Of a DNA stretch of 64,000 nt, positions 50,188 to 58,720 are shown in pieces. The DNA is from Clostridia bacterium (GTDB taxonomy: Bacteria > Bacillota > Clostridia > Christensenellales > Borkfalkiaceae). The notes under the pieces are model-generated. The model was not told the DNA's origin and ran no database searches. It worked only from the letters and a program-made list of their open reading frames with translations. Every line of letters starts with the position of its first letter. Positions within the stretch are counted from its first letter, which is position 1. Location: assembly GCA_900767815.1 (NCBI GenBank), contig CAAGAM010000070.1:14031-78030 (forward strand), in the 5' to 3' direction. A program made the translations under genes and the position numbers.

Positions 50188-52526
50188 GCAGTAAGTTTAA
50201 TTTATGGAAATTATTGAAAGAATATCGCGTTATTATACCTATAATTCAGCGAGATTACGCGCAGGGAAGAAAAGAAAATGATTATATCCGGAAAACGTTC
50301 TTGAAAGATATAAAAGACTGTCTTTGCAGCGAGCCGCCGGAACAATTAACGTTAGATTTTATATATGGCAATATCGAGTGCAAAAATGGCGATGACAAAC
50401 GATTTTATCCGCTTGACGGGCAACAACGGCTTACTACGCTTTGGCTTGTCTATTGGTATGTATCTTTTAAATCGGGTAAGCTTTCAAAAGATAGCGAGCA
50501 GTTGAAAAAATTCACCTATGAAACGCGTAGGTCTTCCCGAGATTTTTGTATAGCGTTATGCGATAAGGTTGACAGTGCTAAGGGTATTAATGATAATGAA
50601 AGTATAGTAGATTATATTAAGTCTCAAACGTGGTTTTATTCAGCATGGTTGCAGGATCCGACGATAAGTGCGATGCTTCACACACTTGGCGGTGAAGGTG
50701 ATAACAATATTGAAAAAATCTTTGAACAGTGTAATTTTAGCGGTCTTAGGGACAAACTAATAAACCCCGCCTCTAACCCTATTCAGTTTGAGTTGATGAT
50801 AATCGGGGGGGAGAAATTGCCTATTTCGGACGATTTATATATTAAAATGAATGCCAGAGGGAAGCCTTTAACGAATTTTGAAAACTTCAAGGCGGACTTG
50901 GTGGCGTGTATTCAAGATCCAGAAAATAGCGAGCGATCTAAATTTGATGAAGAGAAAGATGTTGTACCGCCACTTTCATACTCACAATATTTTCCGGTAC
51001 AGATCGATAACGCTTGGACGGATGTGTTTTGGAACTATGCAAAGAAGAGGGAGGGTTTTGACGGCAAGATTGACGATCAATATTTTGCGTTTATCAATAG
51101 GTTTGTTGTAAATAAAATATGTTTGGAGTCTGAACTTAAACCGGATGAGTTTGATCAGAAGAAGGATATAACGAGTTTAAGTGATGATAAAAAAAGAGAT
51201 AGAATTGCTTTTGATAAGTTGATTGGGGTGCGTTTAAAAGGCTTAGGCGCTGATGATGGCTTGGTGAAATACGAGGGGTTTGAGATATATAAAGATTATC
51301 TGAGTTTTGAAGCGCTTAACAATTTAGATACGATTTTTAATAAGCTTTTAAAACAAGAAGGCCTTGTTGATGAAATCGATGCAGTGTTGCAGGTGACAAA
51401 CACAGATGAGGATGACAGGACTGGCTATTCGTTTATTCCGGTTTATGATTACGAAAAACATGCATTAGTGCCAACAAGTCAAAAAGGAAGAGTGTATTTC
51501 TTTGCGATTTGCAGATTTATTTTGGAATATAAAAGCGAAAAGTTAGAAGATGGTTTGAAAAATTTGAATAAATGGATGCGAGTCGTTAAGAATCTTACGG
51601 AAAACGCAGCAATAGATAACGTGTCGGACATGATTACCTGTATGCGTTTAATTGGTAAACTTGACGTAAATGACGTTTATACTTCTTTATGTGAAATCAA
51701 CGGGCTCCCTGACAGTCAATTAGGGCGTCAACTTAAAGAAGAAAAAGAAAAAGCCAAAAAAATAAAAGACGAGCCTGCTTTGGAAAATAAAATAATTACA
51801 GCAGAGCAATATGCGTTTTTTAACGGTTCTATTAGGTTTCTGTATAGAAATGGTTGTAAAGAAGATTGGGATAACTTCGATACAAGGTTTGCAAACGCTA
51901 AAGACTTGTTTTCTGATAGATCGAATAAAGTGGGGAAAAAAACAATAAGGAAATTGCTGGAATATTTTTCTAAATTCGAAGAAATTAAGGAAAAACATTT
52001 GTTTACGTCTATAGGCTATCATTCTCGCCGTGCATGCTGGAAGAGAGATATTTTGTGCAGTGAAGATGATTACTTATTGGGTAAAGTAAACTCGTTACTA
52101 ATGAAATCTGGTATACCCCAAAAAGAACCTGATTATAATAAATTCCTCGAAAATGGAATGGTTGAAAAGATTGTGGAACAAACAGAAAATTATAAGTATA
52201 GATACCATTGGTATTGTGGTGATTATGCAATTCATAAAGAGTATAGTCAAACAGAAGGCGTTTACGTAAGTGAACAAAGGCTGAAAAAAAATAAGGTTTT
52301 AATCTCTACGAACGACATTTTTTTGGATCAATCTAATTTTGAACAAGAAGGGTATATTTGGGGTGTTAAGATTAAGTTTAAGTTTAAGTACAAGGGAATT
52401 GATTACACATGGGACGGAGCAAATAATATCCGTCGGGCAGATAAAGGCGTCGAATCGGAAAATTCTGAGAAGTGGGAATGTGATCGCGATTTGATAAGTT
52501 ATTTAAATAAACTGAACCGCCCCTAA
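50184..52526 (+). CDS. Second DUF262 protein (GmrS-like), intact
   Basis: The 780-residue protein has the three DUF262 motifs: IPIIQRDYAQGR near residue 18, FYPLDGQQRLTTLWLVYW near 72 and YIKMNARGKPLTNFENFKAD near 215. DUF262 is a ParB/sulfiredoxin-like NTPase fold in which DGQQR is the active-site core. The 500-residue remainder is helical and unassigned; no HNH motif is visible. It overlaps the first DUF262 gene by ATGA, so the two are made in a fixed ratio. The sequence is clearly more AT-rich than the glycan genes. Probably an anti-phage or modification-dependent restriction component. Confidence 0.8.
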   Translation: MSSKFNLWKLLKEYRVIIPIIQRDYAQGRKENDYIRKTFLKDIKDCLCSEPPEQLTLDFIYGNIECKNGDDKRFYPLDGQQRLTTLWLVYWYVSFKSGKLSKDSEQLKKFTYETRRSSRDFCIALCDKVDSAKGINDNESIVDYIKSQTWFYSAWLQDPTISAMLHTLGGEGDNNIEKIFEQCNFSGLRDKLINPASNPIQFELMIIGGEKLPISDDLYIKMNARGKPLTNFENFKADLVACIQDPENSERSKFDEEKDVVPPLSYSQYFPVQIDNAWTDVFWNYAKKREGFDGKIDDQYFAFINRFVVNKICLESELKPDEFDQKKDITSLSDDKKRDRIAFDKLIGVRLKGLGADDGLVKYEGFEIYKDYLSFEALNNLDTIFNKLLKQEGLVDEIDAVLQVTNTDEDDRTGYSFIPVYDYEKHALVPTSQKGRVYFFAICRFILEYKSEKLEDGLKNLNKWMRVVKNLTENAAIDNVSDMITCMRLIGKLDVNDVYTSLCEINGLPDSQLGRQLKEEKEKAKKIKDEPALENKIITAEQYAFFNGSIRFLYRNGCKEDWDNFDTRFANAKDLFSDRSNKVGKKTIRKLLEYFSKFEEIKEKHLFTSIGYHSRRACWKRDILCSEDDYLLGKVNSLLMKSGIPQKEPDYNKFLENGMVEKIVEQTENYKYRYHWYCGDYAIHKEYSQTEGVYVSEQRLKKNKVLISTNDIFLDQSNFEQEGYIWGVKIKFKFKYKGIDYTWDGANNIRRADKGVESENSEKWECDRDLISYLNKLNRP

Positions 52527-52542
52527 AATGGGACGTAAAGTG

Positions 52543-52551
52543 TGATATACT
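52543..52551 (+). promoter_or_regulatory. Extended -10 promoter of the 61-aa gene
   Basis: TGA-TATACT (52543-52551) is an extended -10 element without a good -35, 33 bases before the ATG at 52584. Confidence 0.45.
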
Positions 52552-52583
52552 CGGAAATAAGACTACAAAAGGAGTATTTTATT

Positions 52584-52769
52584 ATGATAATTACGGCAAT
52601 TCAAAAGGGTAATTCGGTGTACGTTTACGGTGAACATAACAGGCTTATGTTTATCAAAAGCGGAGAACTGCACGGGTATACGGGTTCTTCCGTATCGGTA
52701 AAAAAGGGCAATACGGTTTACACCTATAACGAGCGTGGTTCGCTTGTTTCTATGCACAACGCAAGATAA
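52584..52769 (+). CDS. Small conserved 61-residue beta-repeat protein
   Basis: The start at 52584 follows AAAGGAG; a longer reading from 52542 lacks a site. The protein consists of two short beta repeats: QKGNSVYVYGEHNRLMF then GYTGSSVSVKKGNTVYTYNE. Similar sequences occur widely as small hypothetical proteins, sometimes with a DGLKGYT motif. It has no signal peptide or catalytic signature. It lies between the DUF262 operon and a protein of unknown function. Confidence 0.65.
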   Translation: MIITAIQKGNSVYVYGEHNRLMFIKSGELHGYTGSSVSVKKGNTVYTYNERGSLVSMHNAR

Positions 52770-52796
52770 GAAGAATTTTAATAAAAGGAGAAAATA

Positions 52797-53300
52797 ATGA
52801 ATAATTCTACAAAGCATTTGGATAACATAAAGCGATTTGATTGTTATAAAACGATTTTTTATTATATCGATAAAAATGATTTTTCCAACGCATATAGGGT
52901 TGCCAACGAACAAGGCGGAAATCAATTACCGAGAGAGTTGACGATGTACTTGTATAGAGAGCGCGGTGTTTTTCACACAGACCCGCTGCCGTATTTAGAC
53001 TATGTTCCTAAATATTTTTTGTATGAGGCTTTTGATGCAGAGTTAAGTGTTTGTGTTAATCCTTGTAACGAGGACATACATGATTTTGCTTTTGCGTATG
53101 CGTCGATAAAGCGACTTTTTATTCCTAAAAACGTAAAGGGAATAGGCATAAGCGCTCTTAGTTTAAATAGCGGAGAAATTATTTACGAGGGAACAAAACA
53201 AGACTTCATTGATCGGTTTCTCGGCAAAAGTTTGTGCTTTTATGGCACTACGGGACAGGTTATTACATGCTCAGATGGGAATATAGAAATTAAAGGATGA
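52797..53300 (+). CDS. Protein of unknown function with a BspA-like tail
   Basis: The 167-residue protein is not recognised as a whole. Its last 70 residues (IKRLFIPKNVKGIGISALSL, IIYEGTKQDFIDRF) resemble the end strands of BspA-type leucine-rich repeats, where IxYxGTxxxF closes the solenoid. The first 80 residues are mainly helical. AAAAGGAG precedes the ATG. It lies 27 bases after the 61-aa gene and probably shares its promoter. Confidence 0.55.
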   Translation: MNNSTKHLDNIKRFDCYKTIFYYIDKNDFSNAYRVANEQGGNQLPRELTMYLYRERGVFHTDPLPYLDYVPKYFLYEAFDAELSVCVNPCNEDIHDFAFAYASIKRLFIPKNVKGIGISALSLNSGEIIYEGTKQDFIDRFLGKSLCFYGTTGQVITCSDGNIEIKG

Positions 53301-53389
53301 AACGAAAATAATATCTAGGGAATGTAAATCTGGTGAACCGCTTAAGGTGGATCGATAAAGTCCCGAAATAATCTCATAAAAAGTGATAA

Positions 53390-53428
53390 AATAACGTTGC
53401 AGAGAGAAATCTTTGCGGCGTTATTTTT
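53390..53428 (+). terminator. Strong terminator closing the DUF262-side genes
   Basis: AATAACG pairs with CGTTATT and, inside, GCAGAGA pairs with TCTTTGC around a short GAAA loop, followed by six T. It separates this transcript from the AAA protease operon. Confidence 0.8.
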
Positions 53429-53449
53429 TATAGGAGAATCAGTTATGAA

Positions 53450-54154
53450 ATGAAAATCGATGAAATGAAAAACGCGATTTATGAGAGTTTGACAAAACGC
53501 CGTTTCGATAAGATTTCGGTATGTAAAAAAGAAAAGGATATTTACGAGATAAAAACCGATGATGCCGATAAGGTCGCCGAAACGACGTATGAAAGTTTTT
53601 ATAATCCGTCGGATTGCTTTTATCGCTATGAAAACGTTGTTTTCAATTGTTCTGCAAAGTATGAACCGAGGCTCAAATACTCCGATTTTTTGTCGGCGTA
53701 TAAAAGGCGTGATTTCGACGAGCGGAACGAAGCGTTATTATTAAAGCAATCCAAAGAAAAGGCGTTTCGCGCGCTGCTTAACGAATATATCGTGGGTTTT
53801 AAGCCGCGACAAATAAGCGAGCGGAAAGGCTTATATTTCGACGTTACTACGCAAGGAAAGTTTATCGCCGTTAAAAAGTCGGGCGATAAGTCGTTTAACT
53901 ATGATTTAAGCGCAAGCGAACAGGTTTTATTCGACTTTTTTTGTTTTATGGAATTTAATAAATTCCGTCAAATTGTAAACTCTGTAAAAGACTTTAATTA
54001 TAAAGAAAAGCCGCTTATTCTGGTAAACTTTCCAAATTTTTTAGACGAGAGTTTTGACTATATATCGTTTTTGGCGCGTCAAAAGTTAAACCGAAAAATA
54101 ATTATAATCAAAGATGTTTTATGTGCCAAAAACGACGCATTGAATTTTATATAA
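53450..54154 (+). CDS. Unknown protein with an ABC-signature-like segment
   Basis: The 234-residue protein is not recognised. Residues 155-215 read NYDLSASEQVLFDFFCFMEF and PLILVNFPNFLDESFDYISF, followed by NRKIIIIKDVL. The order LSxxEQ, hydrophobic PLILxxFxxxLD, then a last beta strand recalls the signature, Walker B and final strand of ABC-type ATPases, but the Walker A half is absent. It may be a degenerate or partner-dependent ATPase; this is inference. An ATG at 53445 opens a two-codon ORF (ATG AAA TGA) overlapping this start, with AGGAG placed better for it than for 53450. It heads the AAA protease operon. Confidence 0.55.
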   Translation: MKIDEMKNAIYESLTKRRFDKISVCKKEKDIYEIKTDDADKVAETTYESFYNPSDCFYRYENVVFNCSAKYEPRLKYSDFLSAYKRRDFDERNEALLLKQSKEKAFRALLNEYIVGFKPRQISERKGLYFDVTTQGKFIAVKKSGDKSFNYDLSASEQVLFDFFCFMEFNKFRQIVNSVKDFNYKEKPLILVNFPNFLDESFDYISFLARQKLNRKIIIIKDVLCAKNDALNFI

Positions 54155-54188
54155 TAGAAGCGTAAATAAACGAAAGAGGTATTTTAAG

Positions 54189-55457
54189 ATGAGTGAATTT
54201 GACAAAATCATAGGCTATAAAGACGTTAAAGCGGAGCTTTTCAGACTTTGCGACGTAATCAAAAACGCGGATAAATATAAGGCTCTCGGCGTTGCGCCGA
54301 TCGGCGGGCTTTTGCTTGACGGAGAACCGGGCGTCGGTAAAACGCTTATGGCAAACTGCTTTATAAAAGAAAGCGGCAGAAAGGCATTCGTGTGCCGCAA
54401 AAACAAGCCCGACGGAGAGTTTGTCAACGAGATAAAGAACGTGTTCAACGAAGCGGCGGAGAACGCTCCGTCGATTATTCTTCTCGACGATATGGATAAA
54501 TTTGCCAACGAAGACGATTATCACAGAAACGCCGAAGAGTACGTTACCGTTCAGTCGTGCATAGACGAAATCAAGGGGAAAGACGTTTTTGTGCTTGCGA
54601 CCACCAACGGGACTGAAAATCTGCCGAGATCGCTTCTTCGTGCGGGGCGTTTCGACTGCATAATTAACGTGGATGCGCCCGAGGGCGAGGACGCCGTGGA
54701 GATCGTAAAATATTATCTATCTCAGAAGAAAGCGGTTGCGGAAATCAACGCCGAAGAGGTCGCAAGGCTTCTTAACGGTAAATCGTGTGCCGCGCTTGAA
54801 ACGGTAATCAACACCGCGGGGCAGTACGCGGGCTACGAAAATAAAGAAATGATAGATGTTGACGATATTATCCGCGCGTGTCTTCGCGTAATTTACAATG
54901 CGCCCGAAAGCACCGCGCCGCATAACCCCGTTATTTTAGAGAGGACGTCGTATCACGAGGCGGGGCATACCGTAGTTGCCGAGATACTCGAACCGAACAG
55001 TGTAGATCTGGTTTCCGTTCGCAAAAATACGGGTACGGTTGGCGGTTTCACGGCTTATCATAGCCCCGACGATTATTGGATTTCAAAAACGCACATGGAA
55101 AACCGTGTGACGGCGATACTTGCGGGAAAGGCCGCAACCGAAATCGTGTTCGGCGAAGTCGATACCGGCGCAAATAACGATCTGCACAGAGCGTTCGACA
55201 TAGTTCAGCGGTTTGCCGATAATTATTGTTCGTACGGGTTCGGATATTGGGAAGAGCGGGACAGTTCTCCGACTCGTCTTTCCCGCAGAGAAGATCGTAT
55301 TACGGCGGATATGGAAGCGTATTACGAAAGGGCAAGAAAAATACTTCTCGAAAACAGAGACTTTTTAGAAAGGCTTGCAGAGCGTTTGCGTGAAAAGGAT
55401 ACCGTCGTCGGTTCCGAAATTCAGGAAATCAAAGAAAAATCGGGGGTAAGAATATGA
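54189..55457 (+). CDS. Soluble FtsH-like AAA+ zinc metalloprotease
   Basis: The 422-residue protein has an AAA+ domain followed by an M41 peptidase domain and no membrane span. Walker A is GEPGVGKT (45-52), Walker B IILLDDMD (96-103, with Asp-Asp instead of Asp-Glu), the second region of homology NLPRSLLRAGRFD with arginines 151 and 154. The protease site is YHEAGH (His256, Glu257, His260) with Asp331 in DTGANND as third zinc ligand. FtsH proper is about 600 residues with two membrane spans; here these are absent. It probably unfolds and cuts a cytosolic target. It overlaps a 43-aa ORF by ATGA and then an exonuclease gene, implying one functional unit. Confidence 0.9.
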   Translation: MSEFDKIIGYKDVKAELFRLCDVIKNADKYKALGVAPIGGLLLDGEPGVGKTLMANCFIKESGRKAFVCRKNKPDGEFVNEIKNVFNEAAENAPSIILLDDMDKFANEDDYHRNAEEYVTVQSCIDEIKGKDVFVLATTNGTENLPRSLLRAGRFDCIINVDAPEGEDAVEIVKYYLSQKKAVAEINAEEVARLLNGKSCAALETVINTAGQYAGYENKEMIDVDDIIRACLRVIYNAPESTAPHNPVILERTSYHEAGHTVVAEILEPNSVDLVSVRKNTGTVGGFTAYHSPDDYWISKTHMENRVTAILAGKAATEIVFGEVDTGANNDLHRAFDIVQRFADNYCSYGFGYWEERDSSPTRLSRREDRITADMEAYYERARKILLENRDFLERLAERLREKDTVVGSEIQEIKEKSGVRI

Positions 55458-55585
55458 GAAAAGAAATCATAGAATATGAAAAGACCGTTACAAAAGATAC
55501 GCTGCTTACGGAAATCGCGAAAGTCGTAAAAACCGAAGAAGAATTAGAATATATTATAAAAACGGTAATGGAAAAAGATGAATAA
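55454..55585 (+). CDS. 43-residue protein between AAA protease and exonuclease
   Basis: The ORF begins at the ATGA overlap with the protease gene and ends 8 bases into the exonuclease gene. The product MRKEIIEYEKTVTKDTLLTE continues IAKVVKTEEELEYIIKTVME and is predicted to be two acidic helices. It is too short for a known domain. Its locked position on both sides suggests an adaptor, an antitoxin-like partner or a protease substrate. Confidence 0.6.
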   Translation: MRKEIIEYEKTVTKDTLLTEIAKVVKTEEELEYIIKTVMEKDE

Positions 55586-56936
55586 CTACGTTGTAATCGA
55601 TATAGAAACGAGCGGAATCAACCCCGACAAAGACGAAATTATACGTTTATCGGCTTTGAGTATCGTTAACGGAAACGAAGCGGGAACGTTTTTTAAATTT
55701 GCAAAACCTATAAAACCATTAACAGAAGAAATTGAAATTCTGACAGGAATCACTAATGTTGATTTAAAAGAAAAATGCGGAATAAACGACTTATTGCCCG
55801 ACTTTTTGAACTTTATCGGTAATTCGACGCTCGTCGCGCATAATATCGGATTCGATATGCGGTTTATAAACGCGGCGTTAAAATATATGGGGCAGCCGAT
55901 TATAAAAAACGAGACGGTAGACACGTTATCGCTTGCGAGAAAGAAATGTAAAATAGATAAGTTTTCTCTTCGGGCGGTTGCGAAGTTTCTAGGTGTGGAT
56001 TATCGGACTTTAACAGATAACGAAATTGTTTTTCGGGTTTATGAAAAGTTGAAGAGTATGGATGATTTGCAATTTCCCGATACTTGTGAAAACTTATTTT
56101 ATCGCGACGGCAAGGCGTTTATCAAGCGAATCAAATCCTGCTCCGTGAGAAGTAAAAGCGAAAACTCCGACGGAATGTCCTACTTTGTGTATTGTAAAAT
56201 CCCCGAATGCGGAAGCGGCTGTTTTTTGTATGTTGTCGGCAGTGGATTTATACGATCGTATAATAAGGTTTTGTGGCTCGAAAACGCCGCTCTCGAAACG
56301 GTTAACGGCGCGATAGAAAAATATGAGAGCGAGCGGGCGGATATCCGCAATCGTCGTCTTACCTTTCATTCGGCTACGTGGGAAGAATACGGAATAACCG
56401 TGTACTATGAATATAGCGCGCCGAATGAGATGCGGTTCAACGTTTATGTTGAAGCGAAAGGCGTCGAATTTAAAATCGTAAAATATGTCTGCGTGGAAAC
56501 GATTTTCGCAATGATAAAAGAGTTATCCGGCGAAGCAAACGTTATTCCTGAATACGGCGACATAAAAAACAACCCGCTTTATCTTTCAGCCGTTCATTAT
56601 GACGATAAACGTCTTATGGCTGAACTTGATTTGCTTTATGATGTTCCAAGCAAAGAAAGCTTATCGGTACTTGAAAGCGTTGACGGCGTAAAGCGGTTAC
56701 CGAAATTGTCTGAAAAATACGATACGTGTTACGTTGTCGATTATGACAAACAAACAGTATTGAGTTTGAACTTGTCTAGATATAAGTTTATTCATACGCC
56801 GGGCTTTGCCATGAAAGGGCGCACTCGATCTAAACTGCTTATAAATCCGCATCAAAAATATGCGGTAGACGCGGCGAAAATAGACGCGCCGTCCGTAACT
56901 TTTGACGAGTTTCTGACTTTATTTGATTTACGATAG
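55578..56936 (+). CDS. DnaQ-like exonuclease with a substituted Exo III motif and a novel C-terminal domain
   Basis: The 452-residue protein begins with a DnaQ/PolC-epsilon-type exonuclease fold: Exo I YVVIDIETSG (Asp8, Glu10), Exo II VAHNIGFDMRF (Asp93), Exo III DYRTLTDNE with Asp147. In DEDDh enzymes a His sits five residues before that Asp; here it is Tyr142. The metal-binding acids remain, so weak or changed activity is possible. Residues 170-452 form an unassigned domain with several Cys (CSVRSK, CKIPECGSGC) and beta strands. It overlaps the 43-aa ORF by 8 bases, so it belongs to the AAA protease operon. Confidence 0.8.
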   Translation: MNNYVVIDIETSGINPDKDEIIRLSALSIVNGNEAGTFFKFAKPIKPLTEEIEILTGITNVDLKEKCGINDLLPDFLNFIGNSTLVAHNIGFDMRFINAALKYMGQPIIKNETVDTLSLARKKCKIDKFSLRAVAKFLGVDYRTLTDNEIVFRVYEKLKSMDDLQFPDTCENLFYRDGKAFIKRIKSCSVRSKSENSDGMSYFVYCKIPECGSGCFLYVVGSGFIRSYNKVLWLENAALETVNGAIEKYESERADIRNRRLTFHSATWEEYGITVYYEYSAPNEMRFNVYVEAKGVEFKIVKYVCVETIFAMIKELSGEANVIPEYGDIKNNPLYLSAVHYDDKRLMAELDLLYDVPSKESLSVLESVDGVKRLPKLSEKYDTCYVVDYDKQTVLSLNLSRYKFIHTPGFAMKGRTRSKLLINPHQKYAVDAAKIDAPSVTFDEFLTLFDLR

Positions 56937-57083
56937 CGGAATATGCAAGTAAAAATAGTCACTTGGCGGCTCGATTTGAAACGGACTTAAAATCGGTATG
57001 GGTTTCCTGATAATTTACGATTAGGTTTTACAATTTTATCGGGAAGAAAAGATAAGTAATCTAAACGGGGAGAAGAGATAAGT

Positions 57084-57334
57084 ATGTCTGAAAAAAGTCT
57101 GTACAAAAAATTAACCGATATGTGGCTCGATGACGATAAAAGCCGGCAACGCGCGGAACTATTGCTAACATCGAACGGCTTATCGCGTTTAAAAAGAAGT
57201 GTTTGGTTGTTTATCCGGAAAGGGAAAAAGCGAATCGGAAAAATAATAGTTCGGTGTATGACGTGCAAACAATAAAAAATACGAAAGATTTCGACCGGTT
57301 GCAAAAGCGATTGCAAGAAGAAAAAAACGGGTAA
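57084..57334 (+). pseudogene. Small hypothetical gene with a frameshift
   Basis: ATG at 57084 after GGGGAGAAG gives MSEKSLYKKLTDMWLDDDKS and RQRAEL, then the coding character moves to the -1 frame at 57161: IANIERLIAFKKKCLVVYPE and on to a stop at 57334. One missing base in GAACTATTG would make an 83-84-residue protein. It is not recognised. The gap 56937-57083 before it holds only two imperfect copies of CGGGAAGAAAAGATAAGTA (57040 and 57066). Confidence 0.4.
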
Positions 57335-57415
57335 ATCGGAAAACTTATCTGCGGAAAATAATTTATAAAATTTAAAAAACATATAAAAAGTAGTAGAAAA
57401 AATTTTTTTAAATGA

Positions 57416-57421
57416 TATAAT
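57416..57421 (+). promoter_or_regulatory. -10 box before the 189-aa gene
   Basis: A consensus TATAAT lies 30 bases before the ATG at 57451 in very AT-rich sequence; no clear -35 box is seen. Confidence 0.4.
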
Positions 57422-57450
57422 GTAGATACAACAATACGGAGGAAAAAATT

Positions 57451-58020
57451 ATGATAGCGGAAAACAAAATACGAGAAAGCCTTGAAGAAACTATAAAAGC
57501 ACGTGAAAATGCGGCGGACTATGAAGATTGCAACATTGAAATTGATTTTTTTAATAATCGGTTGTTTGTATGCGAAAATACGGAAGAGGCGAATGAAGTT
57601 ATTAAAAAATTTTTAGCCGAAAAGGGGATAAACGTTTTTACCGTATCGCCGAACGGATACGAAATACAAAGGAAAACGGATTCGATTCGGTTGGGGCGTT
57701 CGACTGTTTTTGCGATTCTTTATCCCGGCGACGAAACGACGGATGAATTGAAAAAAGAAAACGTCGCGTTGTTTTTGCCCGATTTAGATCAAATGAACGA
57801 TTTAGTATACAGACGATTATTATTCGATGTGATAAGAACGCATATTGTGGCTGATTCGCGGAATAGCGAGGGAAATTTTACTAAATTGCATTATTCTTTT
57901 TTTGCAGTTGCTACCGTAAGCAATAAAATGCCGAAAAATGAGTGGGTTGTTTTGCATAATGAAGATGCCAAGAATTGCTTCCGCATCGTTCATTTAGAAA
58001 AAAGCAAAGACTATAAATGA
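57451..58020 (+). CDS. Unknown protein with degenerate AAA-like second half
   Basis: The 189-residue protein is not recognised. Residues 105-165 read NVALFLPDLDQMNDLVYRRL and later LHYSFFAVATVSNKMPKNEW. That resembles the Walker B strand, following helix and sensor-1 strand of AAA+ proteins, while no Walker A motif is present. It may be an inactive AAA-like partner; this is a guess from pattern only. CGGAGG precedes the ATG. It overlaps the phosphatase gene by ATGA. Confidence 0.5.
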   Translation: MIAENKIRESLEETIKARENAADYEDCNIEIDFFNNRLFVCENTEEANEVIKKFLAEKGINVFTVSPNGYEIQRKTDSIRLGRSTVFAILYPGDETTDELKKENVALFLPDLDQMNDLVYRRLLFDVIRTHIVADSRNSEGNFTKLHYSFFAVATVSNKMPKNEWVVLHNEDAKNCFRIVHLEKSKDYK

Positions 58021-58687
58021 CCTATTTTGTTTCGGATATTCACGGCGAATACGATTTGTTTTTAAAATTGCTTGATAAAATCGGCTTTTCCGATGGCGAT
58101 ATTTTGTACGTTCTCGGGGATATGATCGATAAAGGCAAGCAGTCGGTAAAACTTGTCGATTATATTCGCCGCAAGCCGAATATAAAAGCGATTGTCGGCA
58201 ATCACGAATTTGATTTTCTCAAATACTATTACCGACTGATGAAGTCTTTGCAAGACGGCGACGACGCAAATGCCGTTTTAAGCAAATTGCAAGCATATTT
58301 TCCGAACGGTGAGGACAGGCTGTCGTGGGAAGCGATGGATTATCTTGAAAGTTTGCCGTTTTATATCGAAACCGCCGACTTTATCTGCGTGCACGCAGGT
58401 GTGGAAACGGATGAAATCAGAAAGCTGAAGTTAAGGCGTACAGCCGTAATTTTAAAGAAGAAAGTTTTCGGTTGTCGGGGGATAATAAAACGGTATTCTT
58501 CGGGCATACGCCTTGTTCTTGCGAAAACGATGACGGGGCATTTATAAAAACGCCGAAGCCGGGAGTGATAAATCCGCAAAAATCAGCAGATTATTTAAAG
58601 ATACGCCTTGATTGCGGGGTATATCTCACGCAACGCTTTGGCGCGCTTCGCCTTGAAGATATGCGGGAATTTTATGTAGAAAAATAA
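58017..58687 (+). pseudogene. PP-type metallophosphatase (serine/threonine phosphatase family), frameshifted
   Basis: The first 138 residues carry the metal-binding motifs SDIHGEYD, LGDMIDKG, VGNHEFD and FICVHAGVETDE. At about 58415 the coding sense moves to the -1 frame: NQKAEVKAYSRNFKEESFRL, then TVFFGHTPCSCEN with the last conserved His and an end at 58687. Adding one A to the AAA of GATGAAATCAG makes the whole protein continuous. Intact, it would be a bis-metal phosphatase of the PrpA/ApaH-like group, acting on phosphoproteins or nucleotides. The single-base change in an A run could be a read error or real decay. Confidence 0.8.
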
Positions 58688-58720
58688 AATAAGTAAAAAT
58701 TATACGAAAGGAGATAGGTG

